Made by a program: the position numbers and the translations under genes. A stretch of DNA of 64,000 nt, taken from Legionella maioricensis. GTDB lineage: Bacteria; Pseudomonadota; Gammaproteobacteria; Legionellales; Legionellaceae. Where the stretch lies: the NCBI RefSeq assembly GCF_023618015.1, contig NZ_JAJKBJ010000001.1, positions 62,001 to 126,000 on the forward strand. The letters are read 5' to 3'. Positions within the stretch are counted from its first letter, which is position 1; each line of letters starts with the position of its first letter. Of this stretch, positions 1-10,500 are shown piece by piece. The notes under the pieces were generated by a model. It made no database searches, was not told the DNA's origin, and was given only the letters and a program-made list of their open reading frames with translations.

Positions 1-959
1 CTTCAGGCCTCAATATTTCCGGCTCGATTTTAGTTCCCTTTGCCCAAATAAAACCACAAACATTTTCAAACAGCATCGCCTTATCTGAGGATGTGGTCTT
101 TAAAACTAAAAATGAAGCCCCCCCTACTCCATTTAACACAAACCTGGATTTGCGTGTAGAAATGGGTAATGAAGTAGAGCTGACCTTCAAAGGATTGCAT
201 GCTACGTTGGCGGGAACAGTCAATTTAAAGAAGCTACCGCAAGGTCCTGTAAATGCAACTGGCGAATTAAATGTTAAAAAAGGGGAATATAAAGCCTATG
301 GCCAGGATTTAGCAATTGAGCAAGGAGAATTAATTTTTACTGGTGGGCGGCTGGATAATCCCGGAATTAACTTACGAGCCTCAAAAAAAATTGATACAAC
401 AACGGCCTCCACTTCAGGGACAAATCAATCGTTCGATTTTAATAATAATAATCTTCAAAACGCGAATGTCCGCGGTAATATAAGCGTGGGAGTTGAAGTA
501 ACAGGACGTTTAACGGATCCTAAAATCATATTATTTTCCAATCCGTCTATTCTTTCTCAAGCTGATATTCTATCCATGCTGGTCTTGGGTCGCCCTGCCA
601 GTCAAGCCAATAAGGCGGGCGGGCAGTTATTATTGGCTGCCATATCCTCAATGAATCTGGGCAGTGGAACCAATGGAGCGCAACTGTTAGAACAATTAAA
701 AAAGAATCTGGGCTTTGATTTGAACGTGCAGACAACCAGCAATTACAATCTGGCTACCAATCAAATCAGTGATTCCACAGCAGTTGTGGTAGGCAAATCG
801 ATATCCAAACGAATTTATTTAAGTTATAACGTGGGTTTATCCCAATCCGATCCGAATGTGCTCACCTTAAAATACTTACTTAATAAATTTTATAGTATTC
901 AGGTCAGTAGCAGTACCAAGAGCAGCGGTATTGATATTTTATACACCTCTAGTAAATAA
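1..959 (+). CDS. tamB: TamB family translocation/assembly protein, C-terminal part (5' end outside window)
   Basis: This is the C-terminal part of a TamB (DUF490) protein, the inner-membrane-anchored, periplasm-spanning partner of TamA. TamB is implicated in outer-membrane protein assembly and in phospholipid transport to the outer membrane. The reading frame is open back to base 3, so the gene begins before the window. The visible part has the family's beta-rich, low-cysteine composition with motifs such as GELNVKKGEYKAYGQDL and LSQADILSMLVLGRPAS. The latter is the conserved 'IL..LL.G' segment near the TamB C-terminus. It ends with the usual 'V..LKYLLNKFYSIQVSSS' type strand before TAA. The identification is confident from the C-terminal domain alone, but the N-terminus and the presence of an adjacent tamA cannot be checked. 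hemB follows after about 50 bp on the same strand. Confidence 0.88.
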   Translation, partial: SGLNISGSILVPFAQIKPQTFSNSIALSEDVVFKTKNEAPPTPFNTNLDLRVEMGNEVELTFKGLHATLAGTVNLKKLPQGPVNATGELNVKKGEYKAYGQDLAIEQGELIFTGGRLDNPGINLRASKKIDTTTASTSGTNQSFDFNNNNLQNANVRGNISVGVEVTGRLTDPKIILFSNPSILSQADILSMLVLGRPASQANKAGGQLLLAAISSMNLGSGTNGAQLLEQLKKNLGFDLNVQTTSNYNLATNQISDSTAVVVGKSISKRIYLSYNVGLSQSDPNVLTLKYLLNKFYSIQVSSSTKSSGIDILYTSSK

Positions 960-1011
960 TGAGCCCCATTGAGAGCAGTTTAATAAATTACAGTTCCTAA
1001 GGATAAAATTG

Positions 1012-1992
1012 ATGAGTCACTATAATATCCCTCTTAGAATGACCCGCTTGCGACGCAGTCCAATGTCTCGAGCCATGATGAAAGAAACCCGATTACATGT
1101 TCAACAATTTATAGCCCCCTTATTTATTAGCGAGCAATTAACTGAGGCTAAAGAGATCAATGCCATGCCCGGTCAATTTCAACTCAGTCTTGATTGCCTT
1201 CCTAAAGAAATTGAAACACTAAGCGCATTAGGCATTCCGGCAGTATTACTTTTTGGCATACCAAACCACAAAGATGGCTGTGGCAGCGAATCATTCAACA
1301 AAAATGGAATTATTCAAAAAGCCATAAAAAAAATTCGCTCGGTAAATAAAGAAATATTAATTATTTCTGACTTGTGCTTTTGTGAATATACCGATCATGG
1401 TCATTGTGGCGTCCTGCAGGGCGAACGTATAGATAATGATCAAACCCTGGCGTTGCTTGGCAAGCAGGCAGTAAGCCATGCTGAGGCAGGAGCGGATTGG
1501 GTCGCGCCCAGTGGCATGACGGATGGTATGGTCGGTGCCATTCGACTCGCTTTAGATTCGGCCGGATATCATCATATTCCCATATTAAGTTATAGTGCCA
1601 AGTACTGCTCTTGTCTGTACGGCCCCTTTAGGGAAGCCGCCCAGGGAGCACCGCAATTTGGTGACCGAAAAACCTATCAAATGGATCCTGCCAATAGCGC
1701 TGAAGCCTTAAGAGAAACAGCTTTAGACATTGATGAAGGAGCTGATATAATTATGGTTAAACCTGCAGGATTCTATTTGGATATCATCTATAAACTCAAA
1801 CAACATTTTTCTGAAGTGCCCCTTTGTGCCTATCAAGTAAGTGGGGAGTATTCCATGATAAAAATGGCGGCAAAACATCATCTTATCAACGAAGAGCAGG
1901 CCATCGTAGAAAGTTTAACCGCGATAAAACGTGCTGGAGCAGACTTTATTATCTCTTATTTTGCCAAAGATATAGCTCGGATTTTGAAATAA
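1012..1992 (+). CDS. hemB: Delta-aminolevulinic acid dehydratase (porphobilinogen synthase)
   Basis: The enzyme condenses two 5-aminolevulinate molecules to porphobilinogen, the second common step of haem biosynthesis, in the cytoplasm. It has 326 residues, the normal family length. Visible features are the metal-site cysteines in DLCFCEYTDHGHCG (Cys122, Cys124, Cys132), which point to the zinc-dependent class. The two active-site lysines are in SYSAKYC (Lys197) and in the family signature GADIIMVKPAGFYLDII (Lys250). The longest frame opens with a TTG at 1009, but AAGGA at 999-1003 lies 8 nt before the ATG at 1012, so ATG is preferred. It stands alone between tamB and a small secreted protein, with no other haem gene nearby. 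Identification is secure. Confidence 0.97.
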   Translation: MSHYNIPLRMTRLRRSPMSRAMMKETRLHVQQFIAPLFISEQLTEAKEINAMPGQFQLSLDCLPKEIETLSALGIPAVLLFGIPNHKDGCGSESFNKNGIIQKAIKKIRSVNKEILIISDLCFCEYTDHGHCGVLQGERIDNDQTLALLGKQAVSHAEAGADWVAPSGMTDGMVGAIRLALDSAGYHHIPILSYSAKYCSCLYGPFREAAQGAPQFGDRKTYQMDPANSAEALRETALDIDEGADIIMVKPAGFYLDIIYKLKQHFSEVPLCAYQVSGEYSMIKMAAKHHLINEEQAIVESLTAIKRAGADFIISYFAKDIARILK

Positions 1993-2145
1993 ACGTTTAA
2001 GAGTACGATGAGAAATAACTATTTTTGTTGGTAAGAATAACAATTACATGTAAATAAAGTTTAATGCTTGCCTCATGATAGACAATAACCTATAGTAATC
2101 TCGGTTGGTTACTGCCAACCGCCTACAATCTTAATGGAGAAATTG

Positions 2146-2538
2146 ATGAAGTTAATGCTTAAAAGTTTATCGGCAATAGCCCTGAATTTGGTTGCTGCCA
2201 CTGCTTTAGCAGCACCTGCTTATTTAACAACACACAATAATACTGATGAAGAATCAAATGCCTATGTTGCAGGCACTATCCCTTCTCCTTATTCAACTCC
2301 TGCACATACCACGCGTCAAGTTTATTGGAATATGGTAAGAATGGCGTGTTATGGTCATACTACTAATGGCAAATGCACCGCTCTGATTAAAGTGGCAACG
2401 GATAAACCTACTCCAATAGACATAGGAACTGTAACTATGGATCTGGACACTGGCGATATCACTCCAAAACGAATAGAAAATCAAGGTTATACCGTAATTA
2501 TAAACGGGCCTGGGGAAGCAACCATCAATAAGAATTAA
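2146..2538 (+). CDS. Small secreted protein of unknown function
   Basis: I do not recognise this 130-residue protein. The first 23 or so residues form a clear Sec signal peptide (charged MKLMLK start, hydrophobic stretch, ALA-AP cleavage site), so the mature part of about 107 residues should be periplasmic or secreted. The mature chain has two cysteines about 13 residues apart (MACYGHTTNGKC) that could form a disulfide, and is rich in Thr, Asn and Ile. An ATG 12 bp upstream (2134) is in frame, but GGAGA at 2135-2139 is well placed as the ribosome binding site for the ATG at 2146, so the shorter start is preferred. It is monocistronic, and a palindromic repeat and terminator follow. No function can be assigned. 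Confidence 0.7.
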   Translation: MKLMLKSLSAIALNLVAATALAAPAYLTTHNNTDEESNAYVAGTIPSPYSTPAHTTRQVYWNMVRMACYGHTTNGKCTALIKVATDKPTPIDIGTVTMDLDTGDITPKRIENQGYTVIINGPGEATINKN

Positions 2539-2633
2539 TAATAAAAAATCCTGCCATAAAGATCATAGAACATTCATTGCTTCCTGGGCTTGCGATAAAT
2601 AAATCATACCGGCCTCAGCTTGGAGAGCACCGT

Positions 2634-2742
2634 CCTAAATTAAGAAAAAACATCATTTCGAGCATAGCGAGAGATCTCCTGAATAGGAGATCCTTCGTCG
2701 CAAGCTCCTCAGGATGACGAAAAAATTCCTTAGTTTAATATG
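2634..2742. repeat. Palindromic dispersed repeat, family A
   Basis: This is an imperfect inverted repeat of about 105 bp. The outer arms (near 2634-2650 and 2722-2740) and a central stem around GAGATCTCCTGAATAGGAGATC could fold into one long hairpin. It shares most of its sequence with 53743-53861 and its core words (CGTCATC, GAGCATAG, GGAGATC) with 4691-4793. It fills the gap between a small secreted gene and the fadL terminator. It resembles the REP/ERIC-like, non-coding palindromic units found scattered in Legionella intergenic DNA. Confidence 0.75.
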
Positions 2743-2841
2743 ACAGTAATCCTGGGAAGTATCAAACAGTCACATTCATGTAAATATCAGACAGATATTT
2801 AAAATAAGGCAGCAATTATACTTTTCGATAAAAATAAATGT

Positions 2842-2872
2842 AAAAAAAAGCCACGCTAAACGTGGCTTTTTT
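2842..2872. terminator. Bidirectional rho-independent terminator
   Basis: The stem GCCACG (2850-2855) pairs with CGTGGC (2861-2866) around a CTAAA loop. An A-run precedes it and a T-run follows it, so it can work on both strands. On the minus strand it lies just past the stop of the FadL-type gene. Confidence 0.85.
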
Positions 2873-2884
2873 ATCAACTGACAA

Positions 2885-4309
2885 TTATTTTGTTGCTGCT
2901 GCTATTGGTTGATCAATAGTCCAAACCACTTGTGCACCCACTAAATCTGCATAGGCATTACCAGTCGCATTTACAGTAAATGTAGAGGTTGAGCTCAGTC
3001 TATCAAAACGGTTAATCACTGGATCACTTGCGAATAAATGCGTGTAACCTACATCAACCCCAATACTGGGACGAGCCTGATAATGAGCACCTACAGATAA
3101 TGCCCAACGATTTGAATCAGGTAAACGAACATCTCTATCAATGTTATTAGTAGGAGTAGCATCATATCCACCGCCTACACGTAACATCAACGCTGGATTT
3201 ACTCTATAGTTAGCGCCGACAGCAAAACGCCATACGTCTGAATAATTTTGCGGCGAAACACTATTAACTTTCACCAAATTAATCGTTGTATTGGGATTAA
3301 TCGCTGGTGCTGCAACATTATCCAACTCAACAAACTTAAATGAACTCCATGCGGTATAAACAACAGAACCTAGTAAAGCAATGGTTTCATTGACATCCTG
3401 GTAGGCACTTAAAGTCACTATATCAGGTAAATCTACAGGATTACTGCTTAACTCATTGTTCTTGAAAACCGAACTGGGATTGGCTGTAAGAACAGAGTTA
3501 GGGAGACCCAGTACGATACCAGGAGACGCCATGTTTCCTGTTAATCTACTTTGCCCATGGAATTTGTGTCTCATTTTAGATTGGTAATTCAAACCAACAC
3601 GAGTATGTTGATCATTAAACATAGTCATCACACCAGTATGAAAACCCACGCCGATGGAGTTACCATTATTATAACTTAATGTATCCACAGCAGCAGGATT
3701 AAAAGGTGCATATAAGGTTGGAGTCCCAAGCATACGATTAAATTTCACCCGAGCATATTGGAAATCAATTCCAGCGCCCACAGCAAAATGTTCACTAATT
3801 CTTGCACCAATTTCTGGTGAAATATCCATGGTCAATAATTCGGTAAAAGTTGCTTGATAACGAACGGCTGAATTATCCCAGTCGGTTGCTAAGCCAAAAG
3901 GAGAAACAGCACTTAAACCAAAAGTAGCATTCTCACCCAAAGGCAATGCGTAATGGAATGAAGGAACAAATGCATTCTCAGCACCATTCAGCCCATTATA
4001 AGATTGCACAAAATTATGAAGTCCGGTTGTAGTAAATGTACTTGTCCCAGTCAATTTTGATGAAGGGAAAACACCCACTCCACCGCCGACCATTTGTTGC
4101 TTGTGAATTAATGCCAAACCTGCGGGGTTATACCAACCCGTAGACGCATCAGCGGCTTCAGCAGCAATACCTGCAGCATAATTTCCAATAGCAGAACCGG
4201 TGCCTTCAGTATACAGCGAAAATCCCCCAGAATGAGCAGCACTGGCGCTTAAAATTCCAACTACTGCAACACTAACCAGCGTTCTTATGGGTTTGTGCAT
4301 GTTCTTCAC
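2885..4309 (-). CDS. FadL/OmpP1/TodX family outer-membrane transport protein
   Basis: This 474-residue outer-membrane beta-barrel should take up long-chain fatty acids or other hydrophobic compounds. It has a signal peptide ending near SAAHSGGFSLYTEGTGSA. The glycine/alanine-rich N-terminal hatch is followed by the diagnostic NPAG box (GWYNPAGLALI), and amphipathic strands run to the end. The last residues do not end in the classical aromatic signal; instead a short VVWTIDQPIAAATK tail is seen. A GTG start at 4309 has AAGGAG 6 nt upstream; the ATG at 4300 is an alternative. The gene is monocistronic, with its own terminator. The substrate is not shown by sequence; the family is certain. Confidence 0.9.
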   Translation of the reverse strand: MKNMHKPIRTLVSVAVVGILSASAAHSGGFSLYTEGTGSAIGNYAAGIAAEAADASTGWYNPAGLALIHKQQMVGGGVGVFPSSKLTGTSTFTTTGLHNFVQSYNGLNGAENAFVPSFHYALPLGENATFGLSAVSPFGLATDWDNSAVRYQATFTELLTMDISPEIGARISEHFAVGAGIDFQYARVKFNRMLGTPTLYAPFNPAAVDTLSYNNGNSIGVGFHTGVMTMFNDQHTRVGLNYQSKMRHKFHGQSRLTGNMASPGIVLGLPNSVLTANPSSVFKNNELSSNPVDLPDIVTLSAYQDVNETIALLGSVVYTAWSSFKFVELDNVAAPAINPNTTINLVKVNSVSPQNYSDVWRFAVGANYRVNPALMLRVGGGYDATPTNNIDRDVRLPDSNRWALSVGAHYQARPSIGVDVGYTHLFASDPVINRFDRLSSTSTFTVNATGNAYADLVGAQVVWTIDQPIAAATK

Positions 4310-4550
4310 TCCACACTCCTTAAATTATAAGTACTTCCAATTCGGATTAATTCTTCCGATAATAAATGAAATTACCCTAATTTCAAACGATTAATCAGAA
4401 TTATTTTGTAATATATTCAATGGATAACAAATTTAAATTCATGATGCTCCATTAAGATGCATCATGGTTAATTTAAGCCCCAAAGGGAAATTTATTCCTA
4501 ATCACTATTTCTTCCAGAACCTTGACTCATACCATTTCCCCCTCCCCTCA

Positions 4551-4710
4551 ACTCCGTCATCCCAAACGATACTACGTCATCCCAAACGATACTACGTCAT
4601 CCCAAACGATACTACGTCATCCCAAACAATACTACGTCATCCCAAACAATACTACGTCACCCCGAGCAATACTACGTCATCCCGAGCAATACTACGTCAT
4701 CCCGAACGAA
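4551..4710. repeat. 20-bp tandem repeat array, 8 units
   Basis: The unit is ACTACGTCATCCCAAACGAT or close variants, repeated head to tail with exact 20-bp periodicity. Units 1-3 end in ACGAT, units 4-5 in ACAAT, and units 6-7 carry CCGAGCAAT. The eighth grades into CGTCATCCCGAACGAAGTG, the start of the palindromic element that follows. The pattern indicates that the array grew by duplication of that element's end. Identical neighbouring units suggest recent slippage. Confidence 0.9.
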
Positions 4711-4793
4711 GTGAGGGATCTCCCAAAGTAAGCACGGTGCCCATGTCAGGAGATCTCTCGCTAGTGCTCGAGATTAGGGTTGGATCAAGATGA
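4691..4793. repeat. Palindromic dispersed repeat, family A (diverged copy)
   Basis: It begins CGTCATCCCGAACGAAG and ends in ATCAAGATGACG, with an inner GGATCTCC / GGAGATC pair, giving a hairpin of about 100 bp. Its arms and core correspond to the elements at 2634-2742 and 53743-53861, but the loop differs. Confidence 0.65.
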
Positions 4794-5017
4794 CGTGGGC
4801 TTGAGGTGGCGCGAGATGAAGTGGATGCGGCGACAGGAAGCAAGAGACTACTTGGATGTGTCTCCAGATAACGTAGTTAAGAGACTTTACATGGTGTAGT
4901 TAAAAATTTTTTTAACAAAATGATTGGGTTTTTTTGTAAGTCCTAATATAGTTATAAATACTTGTGCAGACACTTTAGTCCATGCTAATGTGCATTAATT
5001 TTGTGCGGAATCTTATC

Positions 5018-7579
5018 ATGCAACAAATAGTTACGAAGTTTGGTGGAACCAGTGTTTCAACTCGGAACACTTGGAATAATATTGCGGCCATTACTAAAAA
5101 GCATATAAGTGCCGGAATACAACCCGTCATTGTCTGTTCGGCATTGACCCAAATTTCTAATAAGCTTGAAAAAGCCATAGACGCCGCACTGCTAGACGAA
5201 CATCACAGCATTTATACCGACATTCGTAACAGTCACCTGAATCTTGCCGAAGAACTTGAAGTCAATCCTGAACTGATTGCCGCAGATCTCCATCAGTTGC
5301 AACAATGGCTAACCGGTATTGCTTTATTAAAACAGGCCCCAGCCAAAACCCACGCTCAAATTTTGAGTCTGGGTGAACTGATGATGACCCGTCTTGGCCA
5401 TGCATTCCTGGAAAACCAAGGGATTTCCAATCAATGGTATGACGCTCGGGAACTATTAATCAGCACCCCTACTCTTGGCGGAGAAGCGGTTAATTTTCTT
5501 TCCGCTCGTTGTGACCATGAATACGATCCGCAATTAGTAGAAAGGTTTTTGGCCACGGGAGCTCAGGCAATTATTACCCAAGGGTTTATTGCTGCGAATG
5601 CTCATGGTGAAACCGTATTGCTAGGAAGAGGCGGATCGGATACTTCCGCAGCCCTTCTTGCAGCAAAATTACAAGCTACTTCATGTGAAATTTGGACTGA
5701 TGTACCTGGAATTTATACTGCAAACCCACATCAACTCCCCCATGCTCGTTTATTAAAACAATTAAACTACGATGAAGCTCAGGAAATTGCTTCTATGGGT
5801 GCCAAAGTACTGCATCCCAATTGTATTCCGCCCGTCAGAAACGCCAATATTCCGATGACGGTTAAGTATACTCATATGCCTCAACATTCTGGGACGCTCA
5901 TTACGAAAGATACCGATGAATCCTCTCCTTTAATTAAATCCATTCAGGTAAAACACAGTATCTTATTGATCTCAATCGATACGCTCAACATGTGGCAACA
6001 AGTAGGATTTCTGGCTGATGTATTTTCTGCGTTTAAAAAACACGGCTTTTCAGTAGACTTATTATCTTCTTCTGAATTTAACGTCACCTTATCATTAGAC
6101 ACTAATGCAAAATTTTATGACCGGCCAGCAATCAATGCCCTCTTAGCTGAATTAAATCAATTTGGCAGAGCCAAGTTGATTGAACCATGCAGTGCCGTAA
6201 GCCTTGTTGGACATCATATCAGAACTGTATTGCCCCATCTTGGCCCAGCGCTGGAGGTGTTTGAAGCCAAACAAATTTATTTGATGTCACTGGCGTCTAA
6301 TGACTTAAACCTGACTTTCGTAGTTGATGAATCTCATGCAGATAAATTATGCCAAAAACTCCATCATTTGCTTATCGAGAGCAACCCACAAATTTATTAT
6401 TATTCTAAAAGTTGGCATGAGGAATTTGGCAAACCTAATAAACGTAACATTCCCTGGTGGGAAACCGAAAGAGATCGTTTACTAACGACCAGTGCTCTTT
6501 ATTCCCCTTGTTATGTTTACCATAGCCCAACTCAGGCGAACAGAGCAAAACAATTATTGGCATTAGAATCTATAGATACTTTATTTTATGCCATCAAAGC
6601 AAATCCACATGCTTCCATCTTAAAAACCCTGGAAAAAGAAGGAATTGGTTTTGAATGTGTTTCCATTCAGGAGTTGGACTTAGTATTAGAACTCTTTCCC
6701 AACATCAGTAAAGAAAGAGTTTTGTTTACCCCTAATTTTGCTCCGAAATCCGAGTATGAATATGCTTTAAAGAAAGGCTATTATGTCACCATAGACAGTT
6801 TATATCCCCTGGAAACCTGGCCTGAATTATTTAAGAACCGTGAAGTAATCGTGCGTATAGATCCGGGGTCAGGAGCTGGTCATCATAAACATGTCTCCAC
6901 AGGCGGTAACGAATCAAAATTTGGTATTACTCAAAGTGATGTAGGAAAAATCCTGGCATTGACCAAAAAACATAACATCCAGGTCATTGGATTACACGCT
7001 CATTCAGGAAGTGGAATTCTCACTCCTGAATTATGGCAACAAACTGCTTTGATGTTAGCGTCCTTAACAGAGCAATTTCCTCAAGTACGTTCTATTAATC
7101 TGGGAGGCGGCTTGGGTATTGTTGAGAAGCCTGGACAGCATCCACTGGATTTCAGTGCTCTTGATGCTTCCTTACTTGCAGTAAAATCGAGATACCCTCA
7201 ATTACAAATCTGGCTTGAACCAGGCCGTTTTTTTGTGGCGGAAAGCGGGGTTATTCTTGCCAAAGTAACCCAATGCAAAGAAAAAGGTAAAGTTAAGTTT
7301 ATAGGGATTGAAACAGGGATGAATTCTCTAATCAGACCGTCTCTCTACGGCGCTTACCATGAAATTGTTAATTTAAGCCGCCTTCATGAAGAAAAGGCGG
7401 GGTTTTCTCATATAGTTGGCCCCATTTGCGAATCAGGAGACACTCTTGGTTACGATCGATTATTACCTGTCACCCGAGAAGGGGACGTTCTGTTAATTGC
7501 CAATACAGGAGCCTATGGGCATTGCATGAGCTCCCATTACAATTTAAGGCCGCCTGCTCAAGAAGTTGTGCTGGAATAA
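5018..7579 (+). CDS. lysAC: Bifunctional aspartate kinase / diaminopimelate decarboxylase
   Basis: One chain carries the first and last enzymes of lysine synthesis. The N-terminal half (residues about 1-300) is an aspartate kinase with the KFGGTSV phosphate loop at residue 7 and the GRGGSDTSA motif. ACT-type regulatory sequence follows to about 460, and from about 480 to 853 there is a PLP-dependent, alanine-racemase-fold decarboxylase (LysA). In LysA the PLP lysine is in FYAIKANP (Lys527), with HAHSGSG, GGGLGI, EPGRFFVAESG and the catalytic CESGD. The start at 5018 puts the kinase motif in its usual position; an ATG at 4982 would add 12 residues unlike the family. The coupling suggests channelling or joint feedback by lysine. 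The next gene starts 4 bp after the stop, so the two are probably cotranscribed. Confidence 0.94.
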   Translation: MQQIVTKFGGTSVSTRNTWNNIAAITKKHISAGIQPVIVCSALTQISNKLEKAIDAALLDEHHSIYTDIRNSHLNLAEELEVNPELIAADLHQLQQWLTGIALLKQAPAKTHAQILSLGELMMTRLGHAFLENQGISNQWYDARELLISTPTLGGEAVNFLSARCDHEYDPQLVERFLATGAQAIITQGFIAANAHGETVLLGRGGSDTSAALLAAKLQATSCEIWTDVPGIYTANPHQLPHARLLKQLNYDEAQEIASMGAKVLHPNCIPPVRNANIPMTVKYTHMPQHSGTLITKDTDESSPLIKSIQVKHSILLISIDTLNMWQQVGFLADVFSAFKKHGFSVDLLSSSEFNVTLSLDTNAKFYDRPAINALLAELNQFGRAKLIEPCSAVSLVGHHIRTVLPHLGPALEVFEAKQIYLMSLASNDLNLTFVVDESHADKLCQKLHHLLIESNPQIYYYSKSWHEEFGKPNKRNIPWWETERDRLLTTSALYSPCYVYHSPTQANRAKQLLALESIDTLFYAIKANPHASILKTLEKEGIGFECVSIQELDLVLELFPNISKERVLFTPNFAPKSEYEYALKKGYYVTIDSLYPLETWPELFKNREVIVRIDPGSGAGHHKHVSTGGNESKFGITQSDVGKILALTKKHNIQVIGLHAHSGSGILTPELWQQTALMLASLTEQFPQVRSINLGGGLGIVEKPGQHPLDFSALDASLLAVKSRYPQLQIWLEPGRFFVAESGVILAKVTQCKEKGKVKFIGIETGMNSLIRPSLYGAYHEIVNLSRLHEEKAGFSHIVGPICESGDTLGYDRLLPVTREGDVLLIANTGAYGHCMSSHYNLRPPAQEVVLE

Positions 7580-7583
7580 GTGA

Positions 7584-10500
7584 ATGACCCTTATAGATAG
7601 CGAACAGCGGAGTCAAGCCACTGACCCTGGTTTATCATTCATAGTACAGGCTCCTGCCGGGTCAGGAAAGACAGAAATCCTGACCCAGCGGTTTCTGCGT
7701 TTATTAAGTACCGTCACTGCCCCAGAACAAATTATTGCTTTAACATTTACTCGCAAAGCAGCCAGTGAAATGCGTGAGCGTATCGTATTAGCCTTACAAC
7801 AGGCGGCATCTGACCAACAAGCCGCCAGTCCTCATCAACAAATGACCCTGGATTTTGCAAAACAGGCATTAAGTCGTAGTGAACAGTATCAATGGGATTT
7901 GCTCCACCAGCCTAATCGATTAAAAGTTATAACTATAGACTCATTATGCCAAAGTATTAACCATTCCATTCCCTTATTGGAAAAACAAATAGCTTACCCT
8001 CAAATTACTGATACCCCGGAAAGCCATTATCTCAATGCTGCTCGGCGTTGTATTCAATTTGCTATTGAAACTCCCGAGTACCAGCAAGCAATAAAAACGT
8101 TGCTTTTGCATGTGGATAATAAACAAGAACGGCTGCTGAGTTTATTTAAAACACTTTTGTCGCAAAGAGATCAGTGGTTATCCCCGCTGTTTCAAGCCAG
8201 AGCACAAAAAAAATCAACATTTGAACAGGCCTTGCGTCACATAGAACAACATGAGCTGACTCGCTGCAAACAGAGTCTTCCCTTCCATTTGGCTGCAGAG
8301 GTAACCCAGCTAACGCGCGAGTTGGCTGTTATAGAAAATAATCCTGATTCACCAAGATATTTATTAAAGGAGTGGAATGATTTCCAACAAATCAACCAAG
8401 AGATTGCTGCAGCATTAAGCAAAACACTACTCGTAGGTGACAACGGTTTTCGTAAAAGCTTTGATCATCATGTCGGTTTAAAACAAGGTATATGCGCTGA
8501 TGCCGATTACCGCAGGCTTAAAGCAGCCAGCAAAGAATTATTAACCCAGTTAAATGATCACCCGGATTTTCTTAACTCCTTATTGCAGGTGAGTCAGTTA
8601 CCTAAACCAGAATACGATCAGGAACAATGGGAGGTCCTTCAGGCTTTATTTGTCTTACTCCCTCTTCTCGTGAGTCATCTCCATGTTTTTTTTAGTGAGC
8701 ATAATGAAGTTGATTTTACAGCTATTTCCCAACAGGCCTTGACTGCTTTAGGTGATGAAGATAACCCCACCGACCTGGCATTATATTTAGATAATGCCAT
8801 ACATCATTTGTTAGTTGATGAATTTCAGGATACGTCCATTACGCAATTTGAGTTGCTGACAAAACTGGTCCAGGGCTGGCAAAGCAATGATGGAAAAACC
8901 ATGTTTGTAGTCGGTGATCCGATGCAATCTATCTACCGTTTCAGACAAGCAGAAGTAGGATTATTTTTTCGCGCCAAAGAACAAGGTATTGGTCCCGTAC
9001 AGCTTAAATCGCTCGAACTGCGTTGCAATTTTCGCTCTACAGAAACAATTGTTAATTGGGTCAATCATCATTTTTCAAAAATATTCCCGCAGCAAGTCGA
9101 TATAGAGTCCGGAGCTGTTTCTTTTCATCCTTCGGTAAATGTCATTAAAGATAAACAGCTGAGTGCCATTCATGCTCTGCAATTTAAAAATCGGGAACAA
9201 GAGGCTGAAAACCTGATTCACTTAATCAATAAAGAATTAAAAAATAATCCCGATCAAACTTTAGCCATTTTAGTACGCTCAAGAACGCATCTGGTTGAAA
9301 TTATTAACCTGCTGAGACAACATCAAATTCCTTATCAAGGTACTGATATTGATTTATTAGCAAATTTAGAACATTTACGCGATGTTTGGTCTTTGACTCA
9401 CGCTTTATTATTACCGGGAAACAGACTCTCATGGTTAGCAATGCTTAACAGCCCTTATTGTGGCTTATCGCTAAATGATATTCTCTCTATTGCTCAATTT
9501 AATAAAAATAAATCCATCTATCACGCCCTGTTACAACTGGATAAAATTCAACAACTAAGTGAAGAAGGCCGTATTCGCGCTGGCTTTTTTCTTCAGGTAA
9601 TGCATCAAGCGCTGTCACTAAGATATCGAGGTAGATTATCTGATTGGGTGGCACAGACGCTAAAAGAACTGCATGTTGAAAACATCTTAAATCAAAGCCA
9701 GTTAAATGATTTAGATCAGCTATGGGCACTGCTGGATCGCTATGAACAAGAAGGTCGCTTACCGGATATGCATGAGTTCCTCATGGAATTCAATAAACTC
9801 TACTCCCAACAAGCCACCCCCTCCCGTTTACAGATAATGACCATTCATAAATCCAAAGGGTTAGAATTTGATACTGTTTTCCTTCCTGGGTTAGGAGCTC
9901 AACCCAATCGAGGAGATAATCCCATGTTGCGATGGCTTAAGATACCCACCCAAAACCATGGCAATTTATTGCTCGTATCACCGATCCAGGCAGCCCATCA
10001 GGAACGTTGTGCTTTATATGATTATTTAAGTCAATTAGAGGAAGAAAAAAACCATTATGAGTCGCAAAGGCTGTTATACGTTGCCGTTACTCGTGCGAAA
10101 TCCCGATTATATTTAATGGACAGTTCGTCAAAGTCATCCAAAGGATCTTTTTGTAGTCTGCTCAAACATCAGGAATTCCTTGATATCGCGCATACAGCTC
10201 TTTCTGAAGACACGACTTTTTCTTTACCACAATTAACGAAACTTCCTCTGGGGTTTTATAGTCACAATAAATTACCCTCAATGACTCCTTTAAATGCCCC
10301 TGTGCCTGAGTTATCAGCAGGTATTCCCCGTTTGATCGGTATAGTAGCTCATCGGTTCTTACAATGGATCTGCGATCATCATCCCCAAACTATAGAGCAA
10401 ATGCCTTGGAATCTGGCGCGAGACGAATTTAAAAAACTCGGTTTTAATCAAGAGATGCAACAAGTAGCTCTATCCACATTACAAGATCAAATAACCCAAA

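Larger units (their letters stand above)
4310..5017. other. Gene-free gap of about 0.7 kb with tandem and palindromic repeats
   Basis: The gap separates the FadL-type gene (-) from lysAC (+) and should hold both promoters. It contains a 20-bp tandem array (4551-4710) that runs into a family A palindromic unit (to 4793), then about 220 bp with no coding potential that I can support. A stretch rich in T and A (4905-4940) lies before lysAC. Open frames across the array translate into repetitive peptide and are not genes. Confidence 0.7.

Noticed and set aside
4551-4710. Possible CRISPR array
   Set aside because: The repeats are directly adjacent at 20-bp period with no spacers and no cas genes; it is a simple tandem repeat.
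4464-4793. Open frames of 69-109 codons across the 20-bp tandem array
   Set aside because: The 20-bp unit keeps two frames open and translates into repetitive peptide (RHPKRYYVIP-like). There is no ribosome binding site, and the sequence is a non-coding repeat.
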